The position numbers and the translations under genes are program-made. This document shows, one piece after another, positions 8,330 to 15,772 of a DNA stretch of 43,704 bases (positions are counted from its first letter, which is position 1; each line of letters begins with the position of its first letter). Under the pieces are notes generated by a model. The model ran no database searches and had not been told where the DNA came from. It saw only the letters and a program-made list of their open reading frames with translations. Origin of the DNA: a virus; the IMG/VR virus record IMGVR_UViG_3300005582_000020, positions 1 through 43,704 of that record; one strand, written 5' to 3'.

Positions 8330-8347
8330 ACTCCCCTCAGGGGGAGT
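8330..8347 (+). terminator. GC-rich hairpin after the sheath gene
   Basis: ACTCCCC-TCAG-GGGGAGT forms a 7-bp stem with a 4-base loop, 4 bases after the sheath stop. It is followed only by TATTTAAG, so it may be a weak terminator or an mRNA-stabilising 3' hairpin. It separates the sheath message from the next late promoter at 8355. Confidence 0.55.
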
Positions 8348-8354
8348 TATTTAA

Positions 8355-8362
8355 GATAAATA
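8355..8362 (+). promoter_or_regulatory. Late promoter, tail tube gene
   Basis: GATAAATA, 7/8 to the T4 late consensus, with predicted start near 8368. AGGAGA (8369-8374) is then at the very 5' end of the message, 7 bases before the ATG at 8382. Confidence 0.65.
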
Positions 8363-8381
8363 ATATATAGGAGATAGTAAT

Positions 8382-9011
8382 ATGGCAACAGCCTCAAATT
8401 CATTGTTCAACATGACTGTCGGATCAGACAACACACCTAGTTCTCAGGGTTTGTTAATGCCTAAACTACAGTTTAGATTCAGAGCATTATTTTTAAACTT
8501 TGGTACAGGTGGTGCAACTCAAGAGTTAACCAAACAAGTTATGGATATACAACGTCCCAACGTTTCTTTTGAAGAAACAGTAATCGACATTTACAACAGT
8601 AAAGTATATCTAGCCGGCAAACATTCTTGGCAAGAAACGCAAATTAATTTGCGTGATGATGCTGCCGGTAATGTTTCAAAATTAGTTGGTCAGCAACTAC
8701 AGAAACAATTTGACTTTGTTGAGCAAGCAAGTGCGGCTTCAGGCCAGGACTACAAGTTCCAGATTAACTATGAAATTCTAGACGGTGGTAATGGTACATT
8801 GGTTCCTAATGTACTAGAAACCTGGGAATTGTATGGATGTTTTATTAAATCAGCAAACTACAATAACATGGATTATAAATCAAATGATCCAGTATCTATT
8901 CAGTTATCTATCCGTTTTGATAATGCAATTCAATCTCCATTAAGTTCTGGCGTTGGTACTAATGTTGGTCGTGCATTTGGTGGAACATCGGTCACTGGTT
9001 TAGGCAGTTAA
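8382..9011 (+). CDS. gp19: Tail tube protein (gp19-like)
   Basis: The major subunit of the inner tail tube, here 209 residues (T4 gp19 is about 163). The tube fold is suggested by KLQFRFRALFLNFGTGG, MDIQRPNVSFEETVIDIYNS, the WQETQINLRDDAAGNVSKLV helix approach, and a late WELYGCFIKSANYNNMDY segment followed by a beta strand SIQLSIRFDNAI. The C-terminus has an extra Gly/Ser-rich tail of about 25 residues. It directly follows the sheath gene in T4 order (18-19), which strongly supports the assignment. It has its own late promoter and strong ribosome site, fitting a protein needed in high copy. Confidence 0.92.
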   Translation: MATASNSLFNMTVGSDNTPSSQGLLMPKLQFRFRALFLNFGTGGATQELTKQVMDIQRPNVSFEETVIDIYNSKVYLAGKHSWQETQINLRDDAAGNVSKLVGQQLQKQFDFVEQASAASGQDYKFQINYEILDGGNGTLVPNVLETWELYGCFIKSANYNNMDYKSNDPVSIQLSIRFDNAIQSPLSSGVGTNVGRAFGGTSVTGLGS

Positions 9012-9023
9012 CTTAGGTAAACA

Positions 9024-10325
9024 ATGGCATTCAGTATTGATGGCCTTGTAAATGGCAATTTTGGCAAAGGCAAAGATGTCGTCAGCGGCGCCGTCAAAGA
9101 TATTTTTGGAATAGATGTTGCTGCCGAAGCAGGGAATGCCGCAAAGGCATTCTTTGGTGGCGGCGAATACTTACGTGATGCTACTCATGCAAGTAAAACT
9201 TTTACTCCAAATAATTATGCTTATGCTCCCAAGTTTAAACATTTATTTCACGTATATTTTGATATAAACACTGCATTGACTGAAGTAGGTAATAATTGGC
9301 CGGAAGATGCTAATTTTAGTTTGAATGTAAAATCAATTCAACTACCTAAATTCAATTTTGAAACACATTCCTTAAATCAATATAACCGTAAACGTATTGT
9401 ACAGACTAAAGTAAAATATGAGGCGGTATCAATAAAATTCCATGATGATAATAGTAATCTAGTTAATAAATTATGGCATGCTTATTATACATATTACTAT
9501 AAAGATGCCGCACAAGTTGATATAAATTCTTCTAGGACAGCAGGGGGATCTACCTCAGGAATAGGTAAACGCTATGAAGATAATAGAAATTTATATGATA
9601 CTATTATTCCAAACAATGATGATTGGGGTTTTATCGGTGAGGGAAACCCATCGCTAACAACAACATCTGGTTTGCTAGGCAGTCCTAAAATTGCTTTTTT
9701 TAAATCTATAAACATCTTTGGATTTCATCAACATAATTTTATGATGTATAAATTGATAAATCCTATAATTTCATCATTTAACCACGATCAATATTCATAT
9801 TCTGAAGCCGGCGTGATGGAAAATAATATGACAATTGAATATGAAACTGTCAAATATTTTCAAGGAGCACTCAATGGCCAAAACCCCGGCGCTATTGTGT
9901 CGGGATTTGGTGATCCGGGACATTATGATACTAGACTTAGCCCTAATGGTAAAGCAGGGAGTAATGCAAGCATCCTTGGGCAAGGTGGCGCGGTTGATGC
10001 TATTGATGGTATCATAGATGATATTTCTACTGGAAATTTTACTGGCGCAATACAAAAAGCAGGAACTGCATATAAAACATTTGATTTGAAAAATGGATTA
10101 GGTAAAACACTTAGCATTGCAAAAGGCGAGGCGGGCGGTATCATATCTAATAAAATAATGGCTCCTAGTAATAGGGGAGGATTTGATTTTCCTAGTGCCG
10201 CATCGTCAGGTATTAATAACGGAATTCAAAAAGGAGTTGATGTTGTTAAAGGAGCATTTACACGTGCCCCGGCTAAATCTCAACCTCAAGTTATTGGTCA
10301 AGGCCAGGATGCTAGGTACGACTAA
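9024..10325 (+). CDS. Tail-tube-like protein, probable tube initiator (gp54-like)
   Basis: A 433-residue protein. The part from about residue 65 to 165 (APKFKHLFHVYFDI, FSLNVKSIQLPKFNFETHSL, KVKYEAVSIKFHDD, LVNKLWHAYYTYYYKD) has the strand pattern of the tail-tube/hub fold shared by gp19, gp48 and gp54. An N-terminal helical, glycine-rich arm and a long Gly/Ser/Ala-rich C-terminal extension (from about 300) are added. Its position 12 bases after gp19 and its length favour a baseplate-to-tube adaptor such as gp54 over a second major tube protein. There is no separate promoter, so it is probably co-transcribed with gp19. Confidence 0.6.
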   Translation: MAFSIDGLVNGNFGKGKDVVSGAVKDIFGIDVAAEAGNAAKAFFGGGEYLRDATHASKTFTPNNYAYAPKFKHLFHVYFDINTALTEVGNNWPEDANFSLNVKSIQLPKFNFETHSLNQYNRKRIVQTKVKYEAVSIKFHDDNSNLVNKLWHAYYTYYYKDAAQVDINSSRTAGGSTSGIGKRYEDNRNLYDTIIPNNDDWGFIGEGNPSLTTTSGLLGSPKIAFFKSINIFGFHQHNFMMYKLINPIISSFNHDQYSYSEAGVMENNMTIEYETVKYFQGALNGQNPGAIVSGFGDPGHYDTRLSPNGKAGSNASILGQGGAVDAIDGIIDDISTGNFTGAIQKAGTAYKTFDLKNGLGKTLSIAKGEAGGIISNKIMAPSNRGGFDFPSAASSGINNGIQKGVDVVKGAFTRAPAKSQPQVIGQGQDARYD

Positions 10326-10346
10326 ATACTAACCAAAACAGTATAG

Positions 10347-10373
10347 CATAAATATATCTACGAGGTAGATATG
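10347..10373 (+). promoter_or_regulatory. Late promoter with RBS-presenting hairpin
   Basis: CATAAATA (10347-10354) is a 7/8 late-promoter match. ATATCTA-N5-TAGATAT (10354-10360 with 10366-10372) is a perfect 7-bp inverted repeat. The loop contains the ribosome site GAGG (10362-10365) and the right arm contains the first two bases of the ATG at 10371. The predicted late start at about 10360 removes the left arm from late mRNA. Confidence 0.6.
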
Positions 10374-10736
10374 GCACAAATAATAGACGGACCACAAACA
10401 CAATTAGATAGAACTGTTAAAATTTTTGACAGCTACTATAATTTCACCGCTTCAGTTGGTGCCAATCAATATGAAATAGTTTTTTCATATTTTTTATCTG
10501 TTTGCAAAAGTAGAAATACTGCTAAAAATTTCACAGCAATGTTGTTTAGAATTGCTTCTACTATTGATGAAAACCCAATGACATTATTAGATTATCTACA
10601 GGGTACTGGAGATAAAATGAAGGCTACACGATTAATGGTTTATTATCTTAACAGTTTAAAAAGTAAAACTACATTATATGGTGTAAATGCAGAACCTACA
10701 CCCAATGAATCAATTCAACGAAACATAGTAACGTAA
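10371..10736 (+). CDS. Tail-associated hypothetical structural protein
   Basis: A 121-residue mainly helical protein with the segments YEIVFSYFLSVCKSRNTAKNF, MTLLDYLQGTGDKMKATRLMVYYLNSLKS and a short TLYGVNAEPTPNESIQRNI tail. I associate this arrangement with a small protein found beside tail genes in several marine myoviruses, but I know of no assigned function. Its TAATG overlap with gp4 couples the two. It follows its own late promoter, which points to a virion or assembly role. Confidence 0.7.
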   Translation: MAQIIDGPQTQLDRTVKIFDSYYNFTASVGANQYEIVFSYFLSVCKSRNTAKNFTAMLFRIASTIDENPMTLLDYLQGTGDKMKATRLMVYYLNSLKSKTTLYGVNAEPTPNESIQRNIVT

Positions 10737-11173
10737 TGGCTAGTTTTGCACAGGGTATATATGAAGTACAGAATCCCGAGAAATATATAGGAAAACATAA
10801 ACCTAGATATCGTAGTGGTTGGGAAATGACTTTTATGATGTTTTGTGATAACAATAAGAACGTACTTAAGTGGGCTAGCGAAGCAATCAGTATCCCATAC
10901 CGCCACCCATTAACTGGTAAGATGTCAATGTACATACCCGACTTCTTTGTAGTGTATGCAAACAGACATGGAAAACAGATAGCAGAAGTTGTAGAAATCA
11001 AACCTAAAAAACAAAGTCTTATTGAAAGCAAAGTAGCTAGTGCTAGAGATAGGGCTATTGTCGCAGTCAATCATGCTAAATGGGTAGCAGCCAATGCTTA
11101 TTGTAGACAGAATGGATTTGCTTTTCGGGTGGTTACAGAGGATGACCTTTTTCATCAGGGCCGTCGTAAGTAA
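10736..11173 (+). CDS. gp4: Head completion protein (gp4-like nuclease fold)
   Basis: Head completion protein needed to finish DNA-filled heads before tail joining. The family look is clear: YRSGWEMTFMMFCD (E30 on the first helix), VLKWASEAISIPY, YIPDFFVVY (P68-D69) and EVVEIKPKKQ (E87-x-K89), together a PD-(D/E)xK-type nuclease core. A helix with AVNHAKWVAANAYCRQNG and a final VVTEDDLF follow. The length of 145 residues matches T4 gp4 (about 150). It begins in the TAATG of the preceding gene and is followed by a late promoter overlapping its stop. Confidence 0.92.
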   Translation: MASFAQGIYEVQNPEKYIGKHKPRYRSGWEMTFMMFCDNNKNVLKWASEAISIPYRHPLTGKMSMYIPDFFVVYANRHGKQIAEVVEIKPKKQSLIESKVASARDRAIVAVNHAKWVAANAYCRQNGFAFRVVTEDDLFHQGRRK

Positions 11174-11179
11174 TAAATA
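11172..11179 (+). promoter_or_regulatory. Late promoter, small-terminase-like gene
   Basis: AATAAATA (7/8 match) overlaps the gp4 stop codon, with predicted start near 11185. A weak AT-only repeat TAAATA-N6-TATTTA (11174-11179 with 11186-11191) runs up to the AGGA ribosome site at 11191-11194, ahead of the ATG at 11201. Confidence 0.5.
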
Positions 11180-11200
11180 TACTGTTATTTAGGATAGCAC

Positions 11201-11686
11201 ATGACAAAAAAGTTAGAAGAATTATTTGAACTACCAATTGATGATGAGGTAAACAATCAAGTGTTTGAAAACACACAGGTTAGTTTTGTCACACAAGAAA
11301 CATACGATACATTACAGAAAATTGAGATTGCTTTGCCCCAAGTTCGTGGGTTAGAAGCAAGCGATAATGAAATGGACGAACTTGCATCATTGGCTACTAG
11401 TAGCTATAAAGACTTGATGGATTTAGGTATGCAAGTAGATAGTCGCTTTTCAGCCGAAATATTCAATAGTGCAAGCGGTATGTTAGGACATGCTATCACT
11501 GCTAAGACTGCAAAGATTAATAAGAAGTTAAAAATGCTTGATTTACAGTTAAAGAAAGCACAGTTAGATCAAAAAATTGCAAGTAAAACTGAAGAAATTG
11601 AGAATACCCCGTTAGGTGAGGGTAGTCTAGTTGACCGTAATGAGTTGCTAAAAACCATATTGGCAAACAAAAAAACGGATAATTGA
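11201..11686 (+). CDS. Probable small terminase subunit (gp16-like)
   Basis: A 161-residue, nearly all-helical acidic protein. An N-terminal linker carries a short LPIDDE motif. A central helix pair (DELASLATSSYKDLMDLGMQ and FSAEIFNSASGMLGHAITAKTAKIN) follows, then a lysine-rich coiled coil (KKLKMLDLQLKKAQLDQK). T4-like gp16 subunits have the same plan: a central helical hairpin that oligomerises into a ring and a charged C-terminus that contacts the large terminase. Its place after gp4 fits packaging. The sequence is too diverged for certainty, and the large subunit gp17 is not in this window. Confidence 0.6.
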   Translation: MTKKLEELFELPIDDEVNNQVFENTQVSFVTQETYDTLQKIEIALPQVRGLEASDNEMDELASLATSSYKDLMDLGMQVDSRFSAEIFNSASGMLGHAITAKTAKINKKLKMLDLQLKKAQLDQKIASKTEEIENTPLGEGSLVDRNELLKTILANKKTDN

Positions 11687-11692
11687 TAAATA
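11685..11692 (+). promoter_or_regulatory. Late promoter, head-associated candidate gene
   Basis: GATAAATA overlaps the end of the small-terminase-like gene. The predicted start is near 11698, directly before AGGAA (11700-11704) and the ATG at 11712. Confidence 0.6.
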
Positions 11693-11711
11693 ATAGAATA
11701 GGAATAACATA

Positions 11712-12320
11712 ATGAAAACCCTTCGTCATTACTTAATGGAAAGTGTTCGCACATACAACTACACGATTAAAATCTTGGGTGATGTAGAGAACAAAAACTT
11801 ATTGAATATGTTTATACATAATCTAAGTAAATTTGATCCTGTAAAAATCAGTGATCCCAAAACAACTGTAATTCAAAAAAATCCTTATGGATTCCCACTT
11901 GAAGAAACGAATCAAAGTGTAATAATTATTCAAGCTGAATTCAAATATCCAGCAACAGAACCGATGATTGTACAAATTGCACAACAATCAGGTCTAAGAA
12001 ATATGATTCGTGCAGTAACAAAAGATTACAATGACAGTATCAATGCTGAAAATGACAAATATGCTAATCAAGTGCAAGATGAAGAAAAGAAAGCATTATT
12101 AGATACACCTGAATTAGAAGATAACGGCAAACAAGCTAGCAAAGACTATGCTAATCAATATCTAGATAAAGTAATTCCAAAAGAATCAAGCATTGATATC
12201 CCTTATAATGCTAAGAAAACCCCAACAATCAAGAACACAAGCAAAGATGGTATTCAAACAAAGAGTCCTTTTAGTAGTGTTAAGATGCCAGAAAGACCAG
12301 CAATCGGAGCACATAAATGA
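11712..12320 (+). CDS. Putative internal head / prohead core protein
   Basis: A 202-residue protein with N-terminus MKTLRHYLMES, close in form to the T4 capsid-targeting sequence MKTYQEFIAE, including an L-M-E protease site. The next 110 residues form a mixed fold with two strand pairs (YNYTIKILGDV; QSVIIIQAEFKYPATEPMIVQ). The last 90 residues are lysine- and proline-rich and probably disordered. No enzyme motif is seen. It heads a coupled cluster with the small membrane protein and the 1045-aa protein, and a late promoter precedes it. The head role is inferred from the N-terminus and the context. Confidence 0.7.
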   Translation: MKTLRHYLMESVRTYNYTIKILGDVENKNLLNMFIHNLSKFDPVKISDPKTTVIQKNPYGFPLEETNQSVIIIQAEFKYPATEPMIVQIAQQSGLRNMIRAVTKDYNDSINAENDKYANQVQDEEKKALLDTPELEDNGKQASKDYANQYLDKVIPKESSIDIPYNAKKTPTIKNTSKDGIQTKSPFSSVKMPERPAIGAHK

Positions 12321-12538
12321 TCGACTTTACTTCTACCCAACTCAGTTGGATACTCATCGGGGCTTGCAGTATAGGCGGTACTGGTTACATGTCTGTGGAT
12401 ACTAAAATTAAAGAGTTAGATACCAGTGTACAAATATCAAGTGCAAAAATGGATGACATGAAAACAAATATGTCTGAGTTACAAAAACAATTAACTCGCA
12501 TGGAAGACAAACTAGATAGAAAACAAGGATCAAAATAA
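12317..12538 (+). CDS. Small single-pass membrane protein with coiled coil
   Basis: A 73-residue protein with one hydrophobic segment near the N-terminus (LSWILIGACSIGGTGYM, about residues 9-25), followed by a heptad-like polar helix (VQISSAKMDDMKTNMSELQKQLTRMEDKLDRK). The plan resembles phage inner-membrane spanin-like or lysis-accessory proteins, and equally a generic membrane-anchored coiled coil. It overlaps the upstream stop (ATGA) and shares TAATG with the downstream giant gene, so the three are made together. No outer-membrane lipoprotein partner is seen, so I do not call it a spanin. Confidence 0.65.
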   Translation: MIDFTSTQLSWILIGACSIGGTGYMSVDTKIKELDTSVQISSAKMDDMKTNMSELQKQLTRMEDKLDRKQGSK

Positions 12539-15500
12539 TGGATTTTAAATCATTACTACAAACAATGGATAATATAAGTGAAACTGTACACAAAGCAGGT
12601 CCGGGCGGATATGGTAATCGTCATGGTACAGAAACACAAACTGACCAATACGGTAAGCCGATTGGTAAAGTAAGTTTAGCTAAGATGGGTCCTAAAGATG
12701 ATACACCTAAGAAACGTGGCGCACCTGTAAAGGCTGACAAGCCGTTGACAGGTAAAGATGATCCAAAAAATAAAAAAGTAGGTGACTTGTTTGGTCGCAC
12801 TACCGGTGATGTACCAGCAGGTAAAAAAGGTACAAAAGTTTCTAAGATGGACGCCGCCGATAAGGAAGAAAAGAAAAAAGAAAAAACTGAAAAGAAAAGT
12901 TTAAAAGATTGGATTGAAGTATCTGAGCACAATCAATTGAATGAAGAAGATGTTTCAGTCAAACCAATTCAAGCAAGTCAAATCATTGGTCAAGATGGTA
13001 AGTCAATGGGAACTGCTGATCCTGCAACTGCCAATGCTATTAAAGCGGCAGCTGAAAAAGGTACATTGAATTTGTCAGGTGATGATAGTAGTACTACTTC
13101 TAATAGCACTAGTTCACAACCAATGACTGAAAAATCTGACAAGCCAGTTAAAACTGACGCTTCAGCAGAAGGCAAGTATAAAGGCAAAAGTAAAAGCGAA
13201 TTACTAAAAGCATTTAAGCATTTAAAGAAAACTGGACCTCATGAAAAAGATAGCACACAGTATAAAAACATGAAAGAATTAGCAGTTGCTATTCGTGCTA
13301 AGGGCGTCTCGGGTAAAGAAAAAGAAGAACCGGTATCAGAAGGTGGGTACAGAGGTCGTGACGCTTACAGCCGAGACGAGTATTCGGCAACTACAGGCTT
13401 TGATAAGAAGGATTCTCAAGCATATCAACAAGACGGTGGAGCCAATGATGAAGGTTGGGAAGATGAAAAACCTAAATATCCTAGAACATCTGATCGTATG
13501 AGACAAGCACAGCAACGCCATTATGGATTTAAACGCCCTAGTTCAGAATCTATTGGTGAAGGCGAAGGTAACTTTGAACAACAGGAAGAAGCGTATGTTG
13601 CCTGCATAGTGCAACATAACCGTTCAGGCCAAGCAGTTGTACAAAGAACAAAACCTATAAGTCGTGACCGAGCAGAAGAAGTAATTAAACATGCTCTTTC
13701 TAAAAATACATTTGTACACCCTCCATTCATGACTATTTACCCAGCAAGTGCTGGTAAGTTAGACGGCTCAACTATTATGGCTCAATTTCCTGATATGAGT
13801 CAAGAAGCAGGTCCTGCTAATACTGGTATGATGGAAGGTAAAGAAAAAACTAAGGCAAAAGACTTACCAGGTGATCAAGATGAATTAGATGTTGCACCAC
13901 CAAAAGGTAAGTTAACTGGTGCAGACTTTAAAGCATTGTCAAAAAAGAAAAAAGTTAAAGAAGATCGTACTATGCAAATATTAGAAGGCATCAACTTTAA
14001 AGAATTAATGGCTTCAGCAGATTCAGAAGTACAAGAAATGTTGATTGAATTGCAAGATGATGTAGAGATGTTTAAAAAGACAGGTCACACATCTGAATTG
14101 ATAGATTCATTCTTAAAAGTACATTTGCATCACAGTAAAAAGAGAATTACAGATGAAGCCGCAGGCGCAGGACGTGGTTCAGTAAATCCACCGGCAGTTA
14201 ATCCTTCAGCACCCTTGCCACCAGCAAGATCCGCTGCACCAGGATGGGGCAGAGATGACTATAAACCTTTAGTACCTGACACCTCACCTAGACCAGCAAT
14301 GGGCACCATCAAAGGTGGTGTATGGAATGCTGATCCTCCTAAGCCAGGTGAAAGAGGAGTACCCGTTCCAATGGATCCAGAAGGCGTTAAAGAAGGTAAT
14401 TTTTTAAGTACATTAGGTCAATCTAATAAAACATTCGAAAGTAAAAAAATGAAAGATATTCAATTAGAAAACTGGGAAAAAGAATTAAATTCTTTACTAA
14501 CTATCAATGAAGGCATTACTGTATCTACAAGTACTGGTCAACAAGGTTCACCTGACTCAGTTAGCGTTAATGCAACTGACGGAGATTCAGCAGAATTGTT
14601 ACAAGTCCTACGTCAAGCTGGCTTAGGAGTGTTTGGTGGCGAAGAAGAACGTAGTAGTTACGGCTCACCAATGCACAGTCATGAACCAACAGGAGCTGGT
14701 TCTGAACCAGAAATGAGTCCAGCGGTAGTTGGAGACGGTGATGATATGATGGCATTGATTAAGAAAATGTCAGGTATACAAGATAGCGGCGATCAAGGAA
14801 GTGAAGAACCAGAAGGCGTTGCAGTAGTTGATTTTTCAAGTGAAGAAGGTTCAGAAGAAGATGATGAGCAAGCAAAACACGGTTCTGATGGTCATAGCCA
14901 TGAAGAATCAGATGACGAAGGTGAAGAAATTTCAGAATTAAGAGCAGAATATCCAGGTGGTAGCACAGATTTTAACACAGGTGAAGTTAAAACAACCGGA
15001 GCAACCAATGAAGATGAAATGGAAGAAGGTAATGCTTTTGGAAACGAAGTTCGCCAAAAGAAATCAGACAATATTCCTGATAGCCAACAACGCATCACAA
15101 CAGGTGGACAAAATCTTCCAGTAAAAGAAGAAGGTCATCACCACGAAGAAGGTGGTACATGTAACGAATGCGGTATGTATGAAGCACGTTGTGTTTGTGA
15201 GCCGGGTAAAGAACAAGTTGAAGAAGAACAACTAGATGAACTAAGTCCCAAGTTGATGCAAAAAGCGGTAAACAAATCAAACGCTATGATGAACAAGAGT
15301 TACCAAGATAAAGATCATAATGCCACAACTGATTATGCAAATCAAAGTACTAGAATACAGCATGGCATGGATAAAAGAGCAGGTAAACCTACCGACTTCA
15401 CTGGAAACAGTAACCATTACGTAAAAAATGAACCAGGTGCTAATACAGCTAAAGGATCTCGTATGCCTGTTGGAATGGCAGAAGATTACGCAAACGAAGC

Positions 15501-15675
15501 TGGTCATGAAGAAATGGCTAGTTTAAAGCATTTGTTAAACGTGGGCAATGATATGCACTACCCTAAAGAAAAACAATCTGTTGGCAATCCAACTAAAGTA
15601 ACATATGAAACAAAGTTATTGAAAGATTCAACAAGTCTATTACACGACTTTAGAAAATTAAGCGGAATAAAATAA
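12538..15675 (+). CDS. Giant acidic, largely disordered virion protein (1045 aa)
   Basis: A low-complexity protein with a Lys/Gly-rich first third, a Pro/Ala-rich middle (residues about 545-615) and a very acidic His-containing last third. The N-terminus MDFKSLLQTMDNISE and internal sites such as QILEGIN, TINEGIT, EEISELR and EQLDELS fit the [I/L]-x-E cleavage rule of the T4 gp21 prohead protease. HHHEEGGTCNECGMYEARCVC (H867-C887; cysteines 875, 878, 885, 887) looks like a small metal site. Similar short helices recur (LRQAGLG, IKKMSGI, FRKLSGI). The best reading is a processed internal-head or core protein, but this is inference; no homolog of known function is recognised. A strong terminator follows 16 bases after the stop. 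Confidence 0.8.
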   Translation: MDFKSLLQTMDNISETVHKAGPGGYGNRHGTETQTDQYGKPIGKVSLAKMGPKDDTPKKRGAPVKADKPLTGKDDPKNKKVGDLFGRTTGDVPAGKKGTKVSKMDAADKEEKKKEKTEKKSLKDWIEVSEHNQLNEEDVSVKPIQASQIIGQDGKSMGTADPATANAIKAAAEKGTLNLSGDDSSTTSNSTSSQPMTEKSDKPVKTDASAEGKYKGKSKSELLKAFKHLKKTGPHEKDSTQYKNMKELAVAIRAKGVSGKEKEEPVSEGGYRGRDAYSRDEYSATTGFDKKDSQAYQQDGGANDEGWEDEKPKYPRTSDRMRQAQQRHYGFKRPSSESIGEGEGNFEQQEEAYVACIVQHNRSGQAVVQRTKPISRDRAEEVIKHALSKNTFVHPPFMTIYPASAGKLDGSTIMAQFPDMSQEAGPANTGMMEGKEKTKAKDLPGDQDELDVAPPKGKLTGADFKALSKKKKVKEDRTMQILEGINFKELMASADSEVQEMLIELQDDVEMFKKTGHTSELIDSFLKVHLHHSKKRITDEAAGAGRGSVNPPAVNPSAPLPPARSAAPGWGRDDYKPLVPDTSPRPAMGTIKGGVWNADPPKPGERGVPVPMDPEGVKEGNFLSTLGQSNKTFESKKMKDIQLENWEKELNSLLTINEGITVSTSTGQQGSPDSVSVNATDGDSAELLQVLRQAGLGVFGGEEERSSYGSPMHSHEPTGAGSEPEMSPAVVGDGDDMMALIKKMSGIQDSGDQGSEEPEGVAVVDFSSEEGSEEDDEQAKHGSDGHSHEESDDEGEEISELRAEYPGGSTDFNTGEVKTTGATNEDEMEEGNAFGNEVRQKKSDNIPDSQQRITTGGQNLPVKEEGHHHEEGGTCNECGMYEARCVCEPGKEQVEEEQLDELSPKLMQKAVNKSNAMMNKSYQDKDHNATTDYANQSTRIQHGMDKRAGKPTDFTGNSNHYVKNEPGANTAKGSRMPVGMAEDYANEAGHEEMASLKHLLNVGNDMHYPKEKQSVGNPTKVTYETKLLKDSTSLLHDFRKLSGIK

Positions 15676-15691
15676 TAAAAATCCGTACTTT

Positions 15692-15721
15692 AAATAGCTC
15701 GGTTCGCCGGGCTATTTTTTT
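15692..15721 (+). terminator. Strong intrinsic terminator
   Basis: AAATAGCTCGG-TTCG-CCGGGCTATTT, an 11-bp stem with one G-T pair and a UUCG tetraloop, followed by further T residues to 15721. It ends the gp16-like to giant-protein unit and insulates the next late promoter. Confidence 0.93.
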
Positions 15722-15745
15722 GGTTCCATCTTACTGATTAAAAAC

Positions 15746-15753
15746 GATAAATA
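15746..15753 (+). promoter_or_regulatory. Late promoter, giant repeat fibre
   Basis: GATAAATA, with predicted start near 15759. AAGGTAGGA (15760-15768) is then at the mRNA 5' end, ahead of the ATG at 15773. Confidence 0.65.
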
Positions 15754-15772
15754 CATAATAAGGTAGGATAAA

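Noticed and set aside
12317-12538. Inner-membrane spanin
   Set aside because: One membrane helix and a coiled coil are compatible, but no partner outer-membrane lipoprotein is present and it is not beside the endolysin or holin.
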